Both the position numbers and the translations under genes were made by a program. From NCBI GenBank assembly GCA_024636225.1, contig JAGXHN010000015.1, forward strand, positions 1 to 27,924: a DNA stretch of 27,924 nucleotides, written 5' to 3'. Source of the stretch: Desulfuromonadaceae bacterium (GTDB lineage Bacteria > Desulfobacterota > Desulfuromonadia > Desulfuromonadales > UBA2294). The notes below the pieces were generated by a model. The model was not told the origin of the DNA and did not search any database. It was given only the letters and a program-made list of their open reading frames with translations. Below, one piece after another: positions 1 to 7,511 of this stretch. Position 1 is the first letter of the stretch; each line of letters begins with the position of its first letter.

Positions 1-11
1 GGTATGTATTT

Positions 12-821
12 ATGCGGTTTACTTTCCTGAGTGCCATTGGCGCGGTGGTTCTTTCTGCGCTGGTTTTGTTCGGAATGTATGGGGTCTCAAACCCGCTGCT
101 TGAATATCTGTTATTGTTTGCGACACCGTCGTTACTGCTCCCATTCTTTTTACGGAGTGGTTGGCGGTGGGATCAGGCTGCAGCCTTAACCGTTGTCGTT
201 ATGATTGTTCTGGCCGGAAGTATCGCTGCGGCAGTCGCACTCAATGAAGGGACAACTGTTTCGGCTTTCGCCGATCGTTATGTCCAGACGCAAATGGATC
301 TGGTTCGTGATACGTTTGCACCACCTCCCGATTTTTCGCCGGAGCAGCAGCGCCAGCTGCGCCAATTTATCCGCGATCTGGAAGAGTGGTTACAGCAGAT
401 ATATCCGGCGATAGTTGTGTTGGGGATGGCCGCTTTTGTGCTGATGCAACTCTGGTGTCTGTCGCTTCTGGCCGGTCGACACTATATTTTGCCCGGAGTC
501 TCTTTTGTTGACTGGAAAACGCCAGAGCGGTTGATATGGGTCCTGATTGCTGCTGGCATGATTGTCTTTGCCGCAAGCGGCCTGATCAAACAGCTCGGGC
601 TTAATCTGCTGATTGTATTGTTGCTGATCTATTATGTTCAGGGGCTGGCGATTATAACAACCCTGTTCGACCGTAAACATGTTCCGGTTTTTCTTAGAAT
701 TCCCGGCTACATGATGACACTATTTTTAAATCCGTTACCGATCATTGTCGCCGGTATCGGAGTCTTCGATCTCTGGATCGATTTCAGAAAGAAACGTATA
801 AAAGGGAATGAACCTTTTTGA
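12..821 (+). CDS. DUF2232 (YybS-like) integral membrane protein
   Basis: A hydrophobic protein of 269 residues with about eight predicted membrane segments, separated by a charged amphipathic stretch near residues 90-130 that is rich in Gln, Glu and Arg. It ends in a basic tail (RKKRIKGNEPF), which suggests a cytoplasmic C-terminus. Such DUF2232/YybS-type proteins are commonly encoded just upstream of rplI and dnaB, and that is the position seen here: rplI starts 15 bases after this stop. The biochemical function of the family is not established. The upstream partner is probably rpsR, by analogy with related genomes, but it lies outside the window. The ATG is only 12 bases into the window, so its ribosome binding site is mostly cut off and the start rests on the fit of the first hydrophobic segment. 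Confidence 0.8.
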   Translation: MRFTFLSAIGAVVLSALVLFGMYGVSNPLLEYLLLFATPSLLLPFFLRSGWRWDQAAALTVVVMIVLAGSIAAAVALNEGTTVSAFADRYVQTQMDLVRDTFAPPPDFSPEQQRQLRQFIRDLEEWLQQIYPAIVVLGMAAFVLMQLWCLSLLAGRHYILPGVSFVDWKTPERLIWVLIAAGMIVFAASGLIKQLGLNLLIVLLLIYYVQGLAIITTLFDRKHVPVFLRIPGYMMTLFLNPLPIIVAGIGVFDLWIDFRKKRIKGNEPF

Positions 822-836
822 CGGAGGATTGATACG

Positions 837-1286
837 ATGGAAATGATTTTAACGGAAAATGTGGATGGTCTCGGTAATATTGGTGAGATGGTCAATGTGA
901 AGCCGGGTTACGCCCGTAATTATCTGCTGCCGCGTCATTTTGCAGTTGAAGCGAATCCGCGTAATGTGAAAGAGTTCGAGCATCAGAAACGCCAGGCTCT
1001 GCGTAAGCTCGAAATGCGGACCAAGGAAGCGGAATTGATCAAGAGGAAAATCGAGGCGATTGCCTGTGTGGTCAGCCACCGTGCCAGCGAAGATGGCAAG
1101 CTTTTCGGTAGTGTGACAAATATGGAAATTGCTGAGAAACTGCTCGCTGCTGGTGTTGAGATCGATCGCAAGAAGATTGTCCTCGCTGAGCCGATCAAAT
1201 CTCTGGGTCTGCATGAAGTTCCGATCAAGCTTGACGCAGGAGTTGTTGCGACTCTGAAAGTAACAGTCGAAGCTTCTGGCGAATAA
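837..1286 (+). CDS. rplI: 50S ribosomal protein bL9
   Basis: Binds 23S rRNA at the base of the L1 stalk in the large ribosomal subunit. The protein has 149 residues, the usual bL9 length. The N-terminal domain carries the family signature around residues 10-30 (LGNIGEMVNVKPGYARNYLLP). A charged connecting helix follows at about 45-75, and the C-terminal domain contains KLFGSVTNMEIAEKL. The ATG has a good GGAGG ribosome binding site at 823-827, 9 bases upstream. It sits between the DUF2232 gene and dnaB in the conserved ribosomal-replication cluster. Nothing about it is unusual. A GC-rich hairpin follows the stop codon. Confidence 0.98.
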   Translation: MEMILTENVDGLGNIGEMVNVKPGYARNYLLPRHFAVEANPRNVKEFEHQKRQALRKLEMRTKEAELIKRKIEAIACVVSHRASEDGKLFGSVTNMEIAEKLLAAGVEIDRKKIVLAEPIKSLGLHEVPIKLDAGVVATLKVTVEASGE

Positions 1287-1301
1287 AAGTAATCTGTGGT
1301 A

Positions 1302-1335
1302 GCAACGGGGAACTTCTGTTCCCCGTTGCCGTATA
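1302..1335 (+). terminator. Hairpin between rplI and dnaB (terminator or attenuator)
   Basis: A perfect 11-base-pair stem (1302-1312 with 1319-1329) closes a 6-base loop. A mixed T-rich stretch ending in five T follows, immediately before the dnaB ribosome binding site at 1341-1345. The shape is that of an intrinsic terminator with an imperfect U tract. Because dnaB has no other obvious promoter in this 62-base gap, partial read-through is the likely outcome, reducing dnaB relative to rplI. A role in mRNA stability is also possible. Confidence 0.6.
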
Positions 1336-1348
1336 TTTTTGAGGAATT

Positions 1349-2719
1349 ATGGTCGAGGCTCCTTTACATCGACTGCCACCACAGAGTCTTGAAGGTGAGA
1401 TGTCTGTGCTGGGCGGTATCCTGCTGGAGAATGAGGCTCTGAATAAAGCCCTTGAAATTCTTCGCCCGGAGGACTTCTACCGTGAAAGTCATCGTAAAAT
1501 TTTTAAAGCTTTGATCACCCTGTTTGAAAAGGGTGAACCCGCCGATTTAGTAACTCTTTCTGCTACACTATCTAATAATGGTGATCTGGATGCCGCCGGT
1601 GGCACCGCCTATCTGGCAACGCTGGTCGATTACGTCCCGACGGCGGCTAATATTTCCTACTACGCCCGTCTGGTCAAAGAAAAAGCGATTTCTCGCAGTC
1701 TGATTCTTATCGCAACCGATATTGTCACCCGTGGGTATGAAGGGGGGAAAGTCGAAGAAAATCTCGATTGGGCTGAGGCGGCTATTTTTAAAATTGCCGA
1801 ACAGAAAACCACCCGTTCCTACTATTCAACCAAAGAGATTCTCAAAGATACGTTCAAGACGATTGAGAGTCTGTACGATCGCAAAGAGCATGTTACAGGT
1901 GTTCCGACCGGTTTTACTGAACTCGATCTTATGACTGCCGGGATGCAGAGTGGCGACATGCTGGTTTGTGCAGGGCGCCCTTCTATGGGGAAAACGGCTT
2001 TTGCGCTTAATATGGTTGAGTACGCTGCGATCCACAGTGAGAAAAAAGTTCCGACCTTGATCTTTTCGCTGGAGATGGGGAAAGAGCAGCTGGTTCAACG
2101 TCTGCTCTGTTCGTTGTCCAAAGTCGACGCGGGGAGGCTGCGGACCGGGCATCTCGGCGATTCGGACTGGCCGAAACTGACCACGGGAGCAGGCCTGCTC
2201 TCTGAAGCCCCGATCTACATCGATGATACACCGAGTATCTCCGTCCTTGAGCTGCGCGCCAAGGCACGACGGTTAAAATCTGAAAAGAACCTCGGTCTGA
2301 TCGTAATCGATTATATTCAGTTGATGCAGGGGAATAATCCCGAGAGCCGCCAGCAGGAAATTTCAGATATTTCTCGTTCGCTTAAGGCGTTGGCCAAAGA
2401 ACTGAGTGTGCCGGTCGTTGCTCTCTCTCAGTTGAATCGTTCACTGGAGAGTCGTACTGACAAACGACCCATGATGTCCGATTTACGTGAATCAGGAGCG
2501 ATTGAGCAGGATGCCGACGTCATCATGTTTGTCTACCGGGAATCCGTTTACTGTGAAGATTGTAAATCCCCGGAGAAAACTTGCGATAAAGGGCATGATA
2601 AGGATGCTGAAATTGTTGTCGGTAAGCAGCGTAACGGTCCAATCGGTACGGTTCATCTGACTTTCAGGGGGGAGTTTACCCGGTTTGAAAACCAGAGTAA
2701 GCGCAAGGATGGCTATTGA
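1349..2719 (+). CDS. dnaB: Replicative DNA helicase DnaB
   Basis: Hexameric 5'-3' helicase that unwinds DNA at the replication fork. Its 456 residues match the family. The N-terminal domain covers about residues 8-110 and starts with the typical PPQSLEGEMSVLGGILLEN. The RecA-like domain has Walker A GRPSMGKT at 209-216, a Walker B strand (LIVIDYIQLM) and the conserved GKQRNGPIGTVHLTF near the C-terminus. Between these last two motifs lies an insertion-like segment with C402, C405, C412 and H416, arranged like a small metal site. Ribosome binding site GAGGA is at 1341-1345. No intein is present: the Walker A and downstream motifs are continuous. It closes the plus-strand ribosomal cluster. Confidence 0.98.
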   Translation: MVEAPLHRLPPQSLEGEMSVLGGILLENEALNKALEILRPEDFYRESHRKIFKALITLFEKGEPADLVTLSATLSNNGDLDAAGGTAYLATLVDYVPTAANISYYARLVKEKAISRSLILIATDIVTRGYEGGKVEENLDWAEAAIFKIAEQKTTRSYYSTKEILKDTFKTIESLYDRKEHVTGVPTGFTELDLMTAGMQSGDMLVCAGRPSMGKTAFALNMVEYAAIHSEKKVPTLIFSLEMGKEQLVQRLLCSLSKVDAGRLRTGHLGDSDWPKLTTGAGLLSEAPIYIDDTPSISVLELRAKARRLKSEKNLGLIVIDYIQLMQGNNPESRQQEISDISRSLKALAKELSVPVVALSQLNRSLESRTDKRPMMSDLRESGAIEQDADVIMFVYRESVYCEDCKSPEKTCDKGHDKDAEIVVGKQRNGPIGTVHLTFRGEFTRFENQSKRKDGY

Positions 2720-2745
2720 TATTGCCTTTGGAAAAGTCAGTTCTG

Positions 2746-2779
2746 TCGCCCTGTGAAAAGATCACAAGGCGATTTTTTT
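2746..2779 (+). terminator. Intrinsic terminator of dnaB
   Basis: An 11-base-pair stem with one mismatch (2746-2756 with 2762-2772) and a 5-base AAAGA loop is followed by seven T at 2773-2779. It begins 26 bases after the dnaB stop. The right arm and T run lie inside the 3' end of folA on the other strand, and the folA stop codon (2762-2764) is part of the stem. The minus-strand side has no T run, so it should work mainly for dnaB. Confidence 0.8.
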
Positions 2780-3241
2780 ACGCAGATAAGTCGAGTAAGT
2801 AAATCCGGGGTAGGATCGGCGGTCTGTTTCAGACCAGTCAGACAGTTCGAACTCCGGAAACAGTGAGTCACCTGAAAACGCTCCCTCCACCCAGGAGATA
2901 TGCAGTCGCTCTGCCAAGGGGAGGGCCTGCCTGTATATTTCTACCCCGCCGATGCAAAAAATATCGTGGCCAAAAGAGCGTGCCAGATTCACCCCTTCGG
3001 AAAAAGTCCGACAGAGTTCTATCCCTTGCGTTACTGCAAGTGAGCGGCTGATAACGATATTACGTCGTTGCGCGAGTGGCTCCCCGATACTTTGGTAAGT
3101 TGTTCTCCCCATCAGGACGGTCTTGCCAATGGTCAGTTGCCGAAACAGTTTGAGATCATGCGGAAGATCCCACGGGAGCTGCCCCTTCTCCCCGATAATC
3201 CGGTCTCTGGTCATGGCGACAATGATCTGAATCGGCGGCAA
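2762..3241 (-). CDS. folA: Dihydrofolate reductase
   Basis: NADPH-dependent reduction of dihydrofolate to tetrahydrofolate. With the chosen start it has 159 residues, a usual length for bacterial DHFR. Visible family motifs are the N-terminal strand IQIIVAMTRDRIIG, the substrate-site LPWDLPHDLKLFRQLT with the acidic residue after PW, the NADPH-binding GKTVLMGRTTYQSIG, and the CIGGVEIYRQAL glycine motif. The start chosen is the TTG at 3241, because an AGGA sits 8 bases upstream (3250-3253 on the plus strand). An in-frame TTG at 3271 would add ten residues but lacks a ribosome binding site. No thymidylate synthase gene lies beside it; the nearest plus-strand neighbour is the unknown gene at 3360. 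Confidence 0.95.
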   Translation of the reverse strand: MPPIQIIVAMTRDRIIGEKGQLPWDLPHDLKLFRQLTIGKTVLMGRTTYQSIGEPLAQRRNIVISRSLAVTQGIELCRTFSEGVNLARSFGHDIFCIGGVEIYRQALPLAERLHISWVEGAFSGDSLFPEFELSDWSETDRRSYPGFTYSTYLRKKIAL

Positions 3242-3289
3242 GAGTGTTTTCCTTTTCGGTGTGTTGAGCAAAAATTATTGACCGGTTTA

Positions 3290-3318
3290 TTGCAAAACAG
3301 TCTGATGTCGTATAGTAT
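3290..3318 (+). promoter_or_regulatory. Possible sigma70 promoter for the small unknown gene
   Basis: TTGCAA at 3290-3295 followed 17 bases later by TAGTAT at 3313-3318 (or TATAGT at 3311-3316 with a 15-base spacer). The gap between the divergent folA and the gene at 3360 is short, so a promoter must lie about here, but the match is only fair. Confidence 0.3.
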
Positions 3319-3359
3319 GGTTAATATCAACTAATACAAAAACAAAAACAGGTGAGCTT

Positions 3360-3599
3360 ATGTTGATTCAGATTGTTTTCGATAATGGACAAAAAGGCCG
3401 CGTAACAGAAGAGATGCTCAGTTATCTGCTTGAAACAGGTGGTATTATCAGTTTTAAGCGTAAGAGCGGCTGGGTGCGCCCCGATCGAGACCATGTCCGG
3501 GTTAAAAAGACGTTGATTTTCAGTATACCGGAACGCCGGGCGGCTGTGAACGCCCTGCTTGAGTCTGACGCGCCACTTCCGTTCTCTCGGGTTCATTGA
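3360..3599 (+). CDS. Small conserved-looking protein of unknown function
   Basis: Encodes 79 residues with no signal peptide or membrane segment. The ribosome binding site AGGTGAG (3350-3356) stands right before the ATG, which supports a real gene. The sequence has an alternating hydrophobic N-terminus (LIQIVFDNGQKGRVTEEML), then GGIISFKRKSGWVRPDRDHVR, which resembles a small beta-rich fold with a basic surface, and an Arg/Lys-rich middle. I do not recognise a named family. Short proteins with the same GG...F.R..GWV pattern occur in Geobacter-like genomes as hypothetical proteins, but I recall this only loosely. It is transcribed alone, divergent from folA and convergent with the nlpC/p60 gene. 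Confidence 0.7.
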   Translation: MLIQIVFDNGQKGRVTEEMLSYLLETGGIISFKRKSGWVRPDRDHVRVKKTLIFSIPERRAAVNALLESDAPLPFSRVH

Positions 3600-3658
3600 A
3601 CGTTGTTTTCGTCTGTCATGGTGCTTTTATCTGTTTTTACACTGTTGCACGGTTCTGT

Positions 3659-4138
3659 TCACCAGAAGCGACCGGCTCCGATCACTCTCTGTGACCAGTA
3701 GCGAGAATCGAGGTTTGCCGTGGAAACTTTTTTGCTGGATGAGGGTGCATGGATAAAATGGCCATTTTGTAAATAAATGGCAACATGGGAAACTTTCTTA
3801 TCACTAATTTTGAAAAAAAGCAGATCACCCGCCCGAAGCTTATCGAGCGGGATTTTTTTCGATTGCTGATAAAGCATTTGCGATGAACGTGGAACCTTTA
3901 TTCCGATCTGACCGTGGACATAGCGGACGAGACCGCTGCAATCGAAGCCATCAACAGTATCACCGCCGAAACGGTAGGGAGTGCCAATGAGCGTTCTGGC
4001 GATAGAAGCGATACGCTCCCCTACCTCTGCATTTGCAGAGACTCCAACTTGAGGCGCAGGTCCGGTTGTACACCCATGAAAAACAACTAAAAAAATAAAA
4101 AAACAGACGACCCCAATTATTATTTTCCAGCTTATCAT
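3659..4138 (-). CDS. NlpC/P60 family cell-wall hydrolase, lipoprotein
   Basis: Probable gamma-D-glutamyl/diaminopimelate endopeptidase acting on peptidoglycan stem peptides in the periplasm. The 159 residues start with a membrane segment and a lipobox-like VFHGC, with C23 the likely lipidated cysteine. The NlpC/P60 domain spans about 40-159: catalytic C67 in FDCSG, H118 in SHVAIYL and H130 in FIHAPSS, forming the expected Cys-His-His triad. PYRFGG and GDLLFF are also typical. The ATG has GGAG 8 bases upstream. It lies 49 bases downstream of tonB on the same strand and is probably co-transcribed. That pairing suggests wall remodelling linked to the TonB system, but this is inference. Confidence 0.9.
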   Translation of the reverse strand: MISWKIIIGVVCFFIFLVVFHGCTTGPAPQVGVSANAEVGERIASIARTLIGTPYRFGGDTVDGFDCSGLVRYVHGQIGIKVPRSSQMLYQQSKKIPLDKLRAGDLLFFKISDKKVSHVAIYLQNGHFIHAPSSSKKVSTANLDSRYWSQRVIGAGRFW

Positions 4139-4187
4139 CTGTGCGTCTCCATTGAAAACTGCTGGACTTTTCGTGAGTACTGATGGT

Positions 4188-4853
4188 TCAGGCGCGTTTT
4201 ATCTTGAAGTGAATCGGAATGAGGAGCATCCCCTCAGTCGATTCACTTCCGATGCGAGCCGGTTCAAACTCCCAGCTCTCTACTCTCTTCACTGCTGCCT
4301 GATCCAGAATGCTATAGTCTGAACTCTTCTCCACCGTAACACTCTTTACCCCGCCAGATCGATCAATAATAACCTTGAGCCAAACTTCACCCTCCCATCT
4401 GTAGCGGAGCGCCGTTTCGGGATAATCAGGCGGGAGATTTCTGGAACGAAGTGGTGCCGCTTTGGTTGCGACGACCGGGCTCGCATTCGGCTGTGCTGAA
4501 CTTGCTATTTCTATCGCGATGGGGGTGTTCTCTTTGTGAATGGAGATGGTCGGATCGATTAAATCAGTTTTGCTCACGTCTTTTTCAAGGAGGCTGTTTA
4601 CAATCTTCTTGATTTGGGTCGGTTCAGCTTTTTGATCACGACTCGGTTTTTTGTTGAAACGGGCCGTTTTATCTGACGGATTGCGATCCTGAATGAACTC
4701 TGAATTGAGGTGTGGAACAGAGACTATCCCTATCTCTATAAAGGACTCCTGCACCGTTTGCTGTCTCTGCGCCGATGTGGGCCAGAGGCCAAACAGGGCA
4801 ACATGAGTCGCAAGGGACAAAGCAGTAAAAAATATCAGGGAGCAATTCGTCAT
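4188..4853 (-). CDS. TonB family energy transducer
   Basis: Links the inner-membrane proton motive force to an outer-membrane receptor. It has 221 residues. An N-terminal membrane anchor lies at about 5-24. The linker at about 40-135 is polar and rich in Lys, Ser and Thr, and lacks the long Pro-Glu/Pro-Lys repeats of E. coli TonB. The C-terminal domain at about 139-219 has PPDYPETALRYRWEGEVWLKV, then a VEKSSDYSILDQAAVKRVESW segment and EFEP, all typical of TonB. The ATG at 4853 has no clear ribosome binding site. The gene faces away from the receptor at 5057 across a shared 200-base control region, so the two most likely form a dedicated pair. No exbB or exbD is nearby. Confidence 0.9.
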   Translation of the reverse strand: MTNCSLIFFTALSLATHVALFGLWPTSAQRQQTVQESFIEIGIVSVPHLNSEFIQDRNPSDKTARFNKKPSRDQKAEPTQIKKIVNSLLEKDVSKTDLIDPTISIHKENTPIAIEIASSAQPNASPVVATKAAPLRSRNLPPDYPETALRYRWEGEVWLKVIIDRSGGVKSVTVEKSSDYSILDQAAVKRVESWEFEPARIGSESTEGMLLIPIHFKIKRA

Positions 4854-4895
4854 AATCGTAAATGTTTAAGAGGTCTGCTTCCATATCTTTTGGCT

Positions 4896-4924
4896 ATTAG
4901 AAACGAAAAAGAGGATGAGGTCAA
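4896..4924 (-). promoter_or_regulatory. Sigma70-type promoter for tonB-nlpC
   Basis: Read on the minus strand, TTGACC (4919-4924) is followed after exactly 17 bases by TCTAAT (4896-4901), matching five of six positions in each box. Transcription would start near 4889, about 35 bases before the tonB ATG. Confidence 0.55.
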
Positions 4925-4942
4925 ACTTTTCAGCGCACGGTG

Positions 4943-4964
4943 TATTCATTATTGAATATGAATA
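4943..4964. promoter_or_regulatory. AT-rich dyad in the tonB/receptor control region
   Basis: A 7-base inverted repeat, TATTCAT at 4943-4949 and ATGAATA at 4958-4964, with an 8-base spacer. It lies between the two divergent promoters. It does not fit the standard Fur box closely enough to be named, so it is listed only as a candidate operator. Confidence 0.3.
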
Positions 4965-4984
4965 ATTTGTAACTAACTGAATGT

Positions 4985-5028
4985 AGGTTGTTTTTCTTGT
5001 GTCAACCTGTTATTTTGTTCAGGTTTTT
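4985..5028 (+). promoter_or_regulatory. Receptor promoter with overlapping inverted repeats
   Basis: A candidate promoter has TTGTTT at 4988-4993 and TATTTT at 5011-5016 with a 17-base spacer. Over it lie the inverted repeats AGGTTG (4985-4990) / CAACCT (5003-5008) and AACCTG (5004-5009) / CAGGTT (5020-5025), which share the middle arm. The second repeat is followed by a short T run. The layout fits a repressor operator covering the promoter. An attenuator is a less likely reading, because the stems are only six pairs. Confidence 0.35.
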
Positions 5029-5056
5029 AATCTGAATATTTTACAGGATGGAAGCG

Positions 5057-7498
5057 ATGCATTTTTTTAGTGCACAACAGTATCGAATCTTTTCACCAGC
5101 GACTGCGGTTCTTTTGCTCTGCTCGATCATTTTTTTATCTCTGGCCGTCCCCTCTGTTGCGGAAATACTCTCTGAAAAGTCAGAAGGAAATGCGGCAGTT
5201 GTTCCTGTGCTGGAGACGGTTGTTGTGACCGGGTCTGCAAAAGACGACGTCTCCGGTAAAACGGTTTATTCTGAAGAGATGCTGTCAGTCTTACCTGCCG
5301 GTGATGGCAATATCGAAGATCTTCTTAAATTTATGCCTGGTGTTCAGGCTTCAGATAGTTCGAATACTTCATTTCGGGGAGGGGAGATTATTTCGCCACT
5401 CCTCTCTATCTCCGGCGGGAAACCGTACCAGAACTATTTCCAGATCGATGGGATGGGGAACAACAGTCTGATCGATCCGATTGAGGATAGCCCAAGTAAA
5501 ATCGATCGTCTGCCGGGATATCCGGAAGAGATTTTCCTTAACAGCCGCCTGGTAAAAGAAATAACGGTCTATGACAACAATATCCCGGTCCGTTTCGGTG
5601 GTTTTACCGGTGGGGTTGTTGATGTCAAAACGATTGACCCCGCTTCTGTAGCCGGGGGGACAGTACGCTATAATACGACCCGGGATAACTGGACACGATT
5701 TCATATCGACCCCTCAGATCAATCGGATTTTGACCAGTCGGCGTCCTATTTTAGGCAGCCGCAATTTACAAAGCATGAAGGTGGTTTTGATCTTTCCATA
5801 CCGATTAGCCCCTCTAGTGGCCTTTTACTCTCTTACCAGTTCATCTATTCCGAGATCCCACTTGTTTTTTTTGACAGTAAACAGAACCAGGAGCGGTTCA
5901 ATCAGAATTTCCTCCTGAAATTTGTTTCAAAGCCAAACGCGACCGACAAAATTACGCTACAGGCTATTCATTCCCCTTACAAGGCGCGCTATTTCATCAA
6001 AGACACATTGAATAGTGATTTTACCTTGAAAGGTGGGGGGACGTCTTTGCTTGCCGCTTATGAAACCGCGGCAGCAGGGGGGGAACTCGACCTGCGTGTC
6101 GGTTTTCGAAGAAGCGAGAATTCCCGAACCGCGCCCAAAGACTACTTTTTGTGGTCGGAGAGTAAAGAAGGGGGCTTTGGTCATCTGGATATCCAGCAGG
6201 ACTCCTATGAGTTTAACCTTGACTGGTTGTCAAGCACAATGATGTCCGGGGATGCTGCCCACAAACTGAATGCCGGAATGCAATGGCTTTATACTTCTGG
6301 CAGCTACGATCGGGATGAGACCAGTTTTGCCTATAGAACGTCAGTCCCCATTATTCCTCCAGACCCTTTGGCGGACTGTGTATCTGATCCGATTGCCTGT
6401 ATTCCCGGGGATCAATATTTGAGCAGGCGTAGTGTCTATCCGGCCAGTCACTCACGGGCAAAGCTGAACCACGCTGCGCTGTATCTGGAGGATCTGGTCA
6501 GTCTGGGGCGACTTGAGTTGCGACCTGGAGTCCGATTCTCCTACGATGACTTGATGGAAAATATTGATACTGCACCTCGTTTGGCCGGTAGTTATGATCT
6601 GTTTGGCAACGGTCGGAGTAAACTAATCGCCGGTTGGAATCGTTACTACGGAGATACTCTTTTGACTTATAAGCTGCGTGAAGGGATCGCCTTATCCGAA
6701 ACTCAGAGCCGCTCGACCGTGATCGATAACGATGTGGAATGGACAACCACCAGCCTGGTTCTTGCCAGCGATCAATTTTCAAAGCTGAAAACACCATTTA
6801 CGGATGAAACGGTTGTCGGCTTCGATCAGTTACTGTGGGGTGGAACGACAGGGTTTCGTTATGTCCGGCGCGATGGTGAGGACGAATTTGCCAGGGAACG
6901 GGATGCAGCGGTTACTGGTGAAGTTCGCTACTCGCGACTTAACAATAATGGCAAAAGTCATTATGAAAGTTATCGCCTTTCTTGGGAACGACATTGGTCA
7001 GCGCAATTCTTAAGTATGAATATTGCTTACGCCAGTTCGACGTCAACTCATAACGACTATGATGATATTCTGTTGATGGACGATCTGAATGAGCAAATCT
7101 GGTACGACGGTGAATTGCTTGATGCCGATGAGTTGCCGCGAAATGATTTTAATCGCCGGTGGGTCGCGAGTCTTCTCTACTCGGTGGCGATGGATTACGG
7201 ATTCCGGTTTACTAACACGACAAATTTTCGCAATGGGTATGAAAATATTGTCAAGAGTAGTGATCCCCCGATAACAATCGATGGAATCGATTATAGTATT
7301 TACTATAAAGAAAAACGGCCAAGTTCGACCATTTTTGACTGGCGAATTGATTGGATTCCGCCCGCATTTCCCGAACAAGCGCTAACCGTGACGCTGGAGA
7401 TATTTAATCTGTTGAACAAACGGACTTATGTCGGGGCGTCGACCGACGAGTATGAGCTTGGCCGACAATTCTGGGCCGGAGTAGAATACACGTTCTGA
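5057..7498 (+). CDS. TonB-dependent outer-membrane receptor
   Basis: Active uptake channel of the outer membrane; the substrate cannot be told from sequence. With the chosen start it has 813 residues. A signal peptide covers about 1-37 (hydrophobic core then VPSVAE). A TonB-box-like ETVVVTG follows. The plug domain is at about 60-200, with FMPGVQ, FRGG, IDGM and FGGFTGGVVDV. The rest is an alternating beta-barrel ending in NLLNKRTYVGAS and a terminal Phe (VEYTF), the outer-membrane assembly signal. One extracellular loop carries two cysteines (DCVSDPIACIP, about 6376-6405). The start at 5057 is preferred over the in-frame ATG at 5048 because AGGA at 5045-5048 is 8 bases before it. Its divergent neighbour is its likely TonB. 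Confidence 0.92.
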   Translation: MHFFSAQQYRIFSPATAVLLLCSIIFLSLAVPSVAEILSEKSEGNAAVVPVLETVVVTGSAKDDVSGKTVYSEEMLSVLPAGDGNIEDLLKFMPGVQASDSSNTSFRGGEIISPLLSISGGKPYQNYFQIDGMGNNSLIDPIEDSPSKIDRLPGYPEEIFLNSRLVKEITVYDNNIPVRFGGFTGGVVDVKTIDPASVAGGTVRYNTTRDNWTRFHIDPSDQSDFDQSASYFRQPQFTKHEGGFDLSIPISPSSGLLLSYQFIYSEIPLVFFDSKQNQERFNQNFLLKFVSKPNATDKITLQAIHSPYKARYFIKDTLNSDFTLKGGGTSLLAAYETAAAGGELDLRVGFRRSENSRTAPKDYFLWSESKEGGFGHLDIQQDSYEFNLDWLSSTMMSGDAAHKLNAGMQWLYTSGSYDRDETSFAYRTSVPIIPPDPLADCVSDPIACIPGDQYLSRRSVYPASHSRAKLNHAALYLEDLVSLGRLELRPGVRFSYDDLMENIDTAPRLAGSYDLFGNGRSKLIAGWNRYYGDTLLTYKLREGIALSETQSRSTVIDNDVEWTTTSLVLASDQFSKLKTPFTDETVVGFDQLLWGGTTGFRYVRRDGEDEFARERDAAVTGEVRYSRLNNNGKSHYESYRLSWERHWSAQFLSMNIAYASSTSTHNDYDDILLMDDLNEQIWYDGELLDADELPRNDFNRRWVASLLYSVAMDYGFRFTNTTNFRNGYENIVKSSDPPITIDGIDYSIYYKEKRPSSTIFDWRIDWIPPAFPEQALTVTLEIFNLLNKRTYVGASTDEYELGRQFWAGVEYTF

Positions 7499-7511
7499 AA
7501 AGAGCTTTTTG

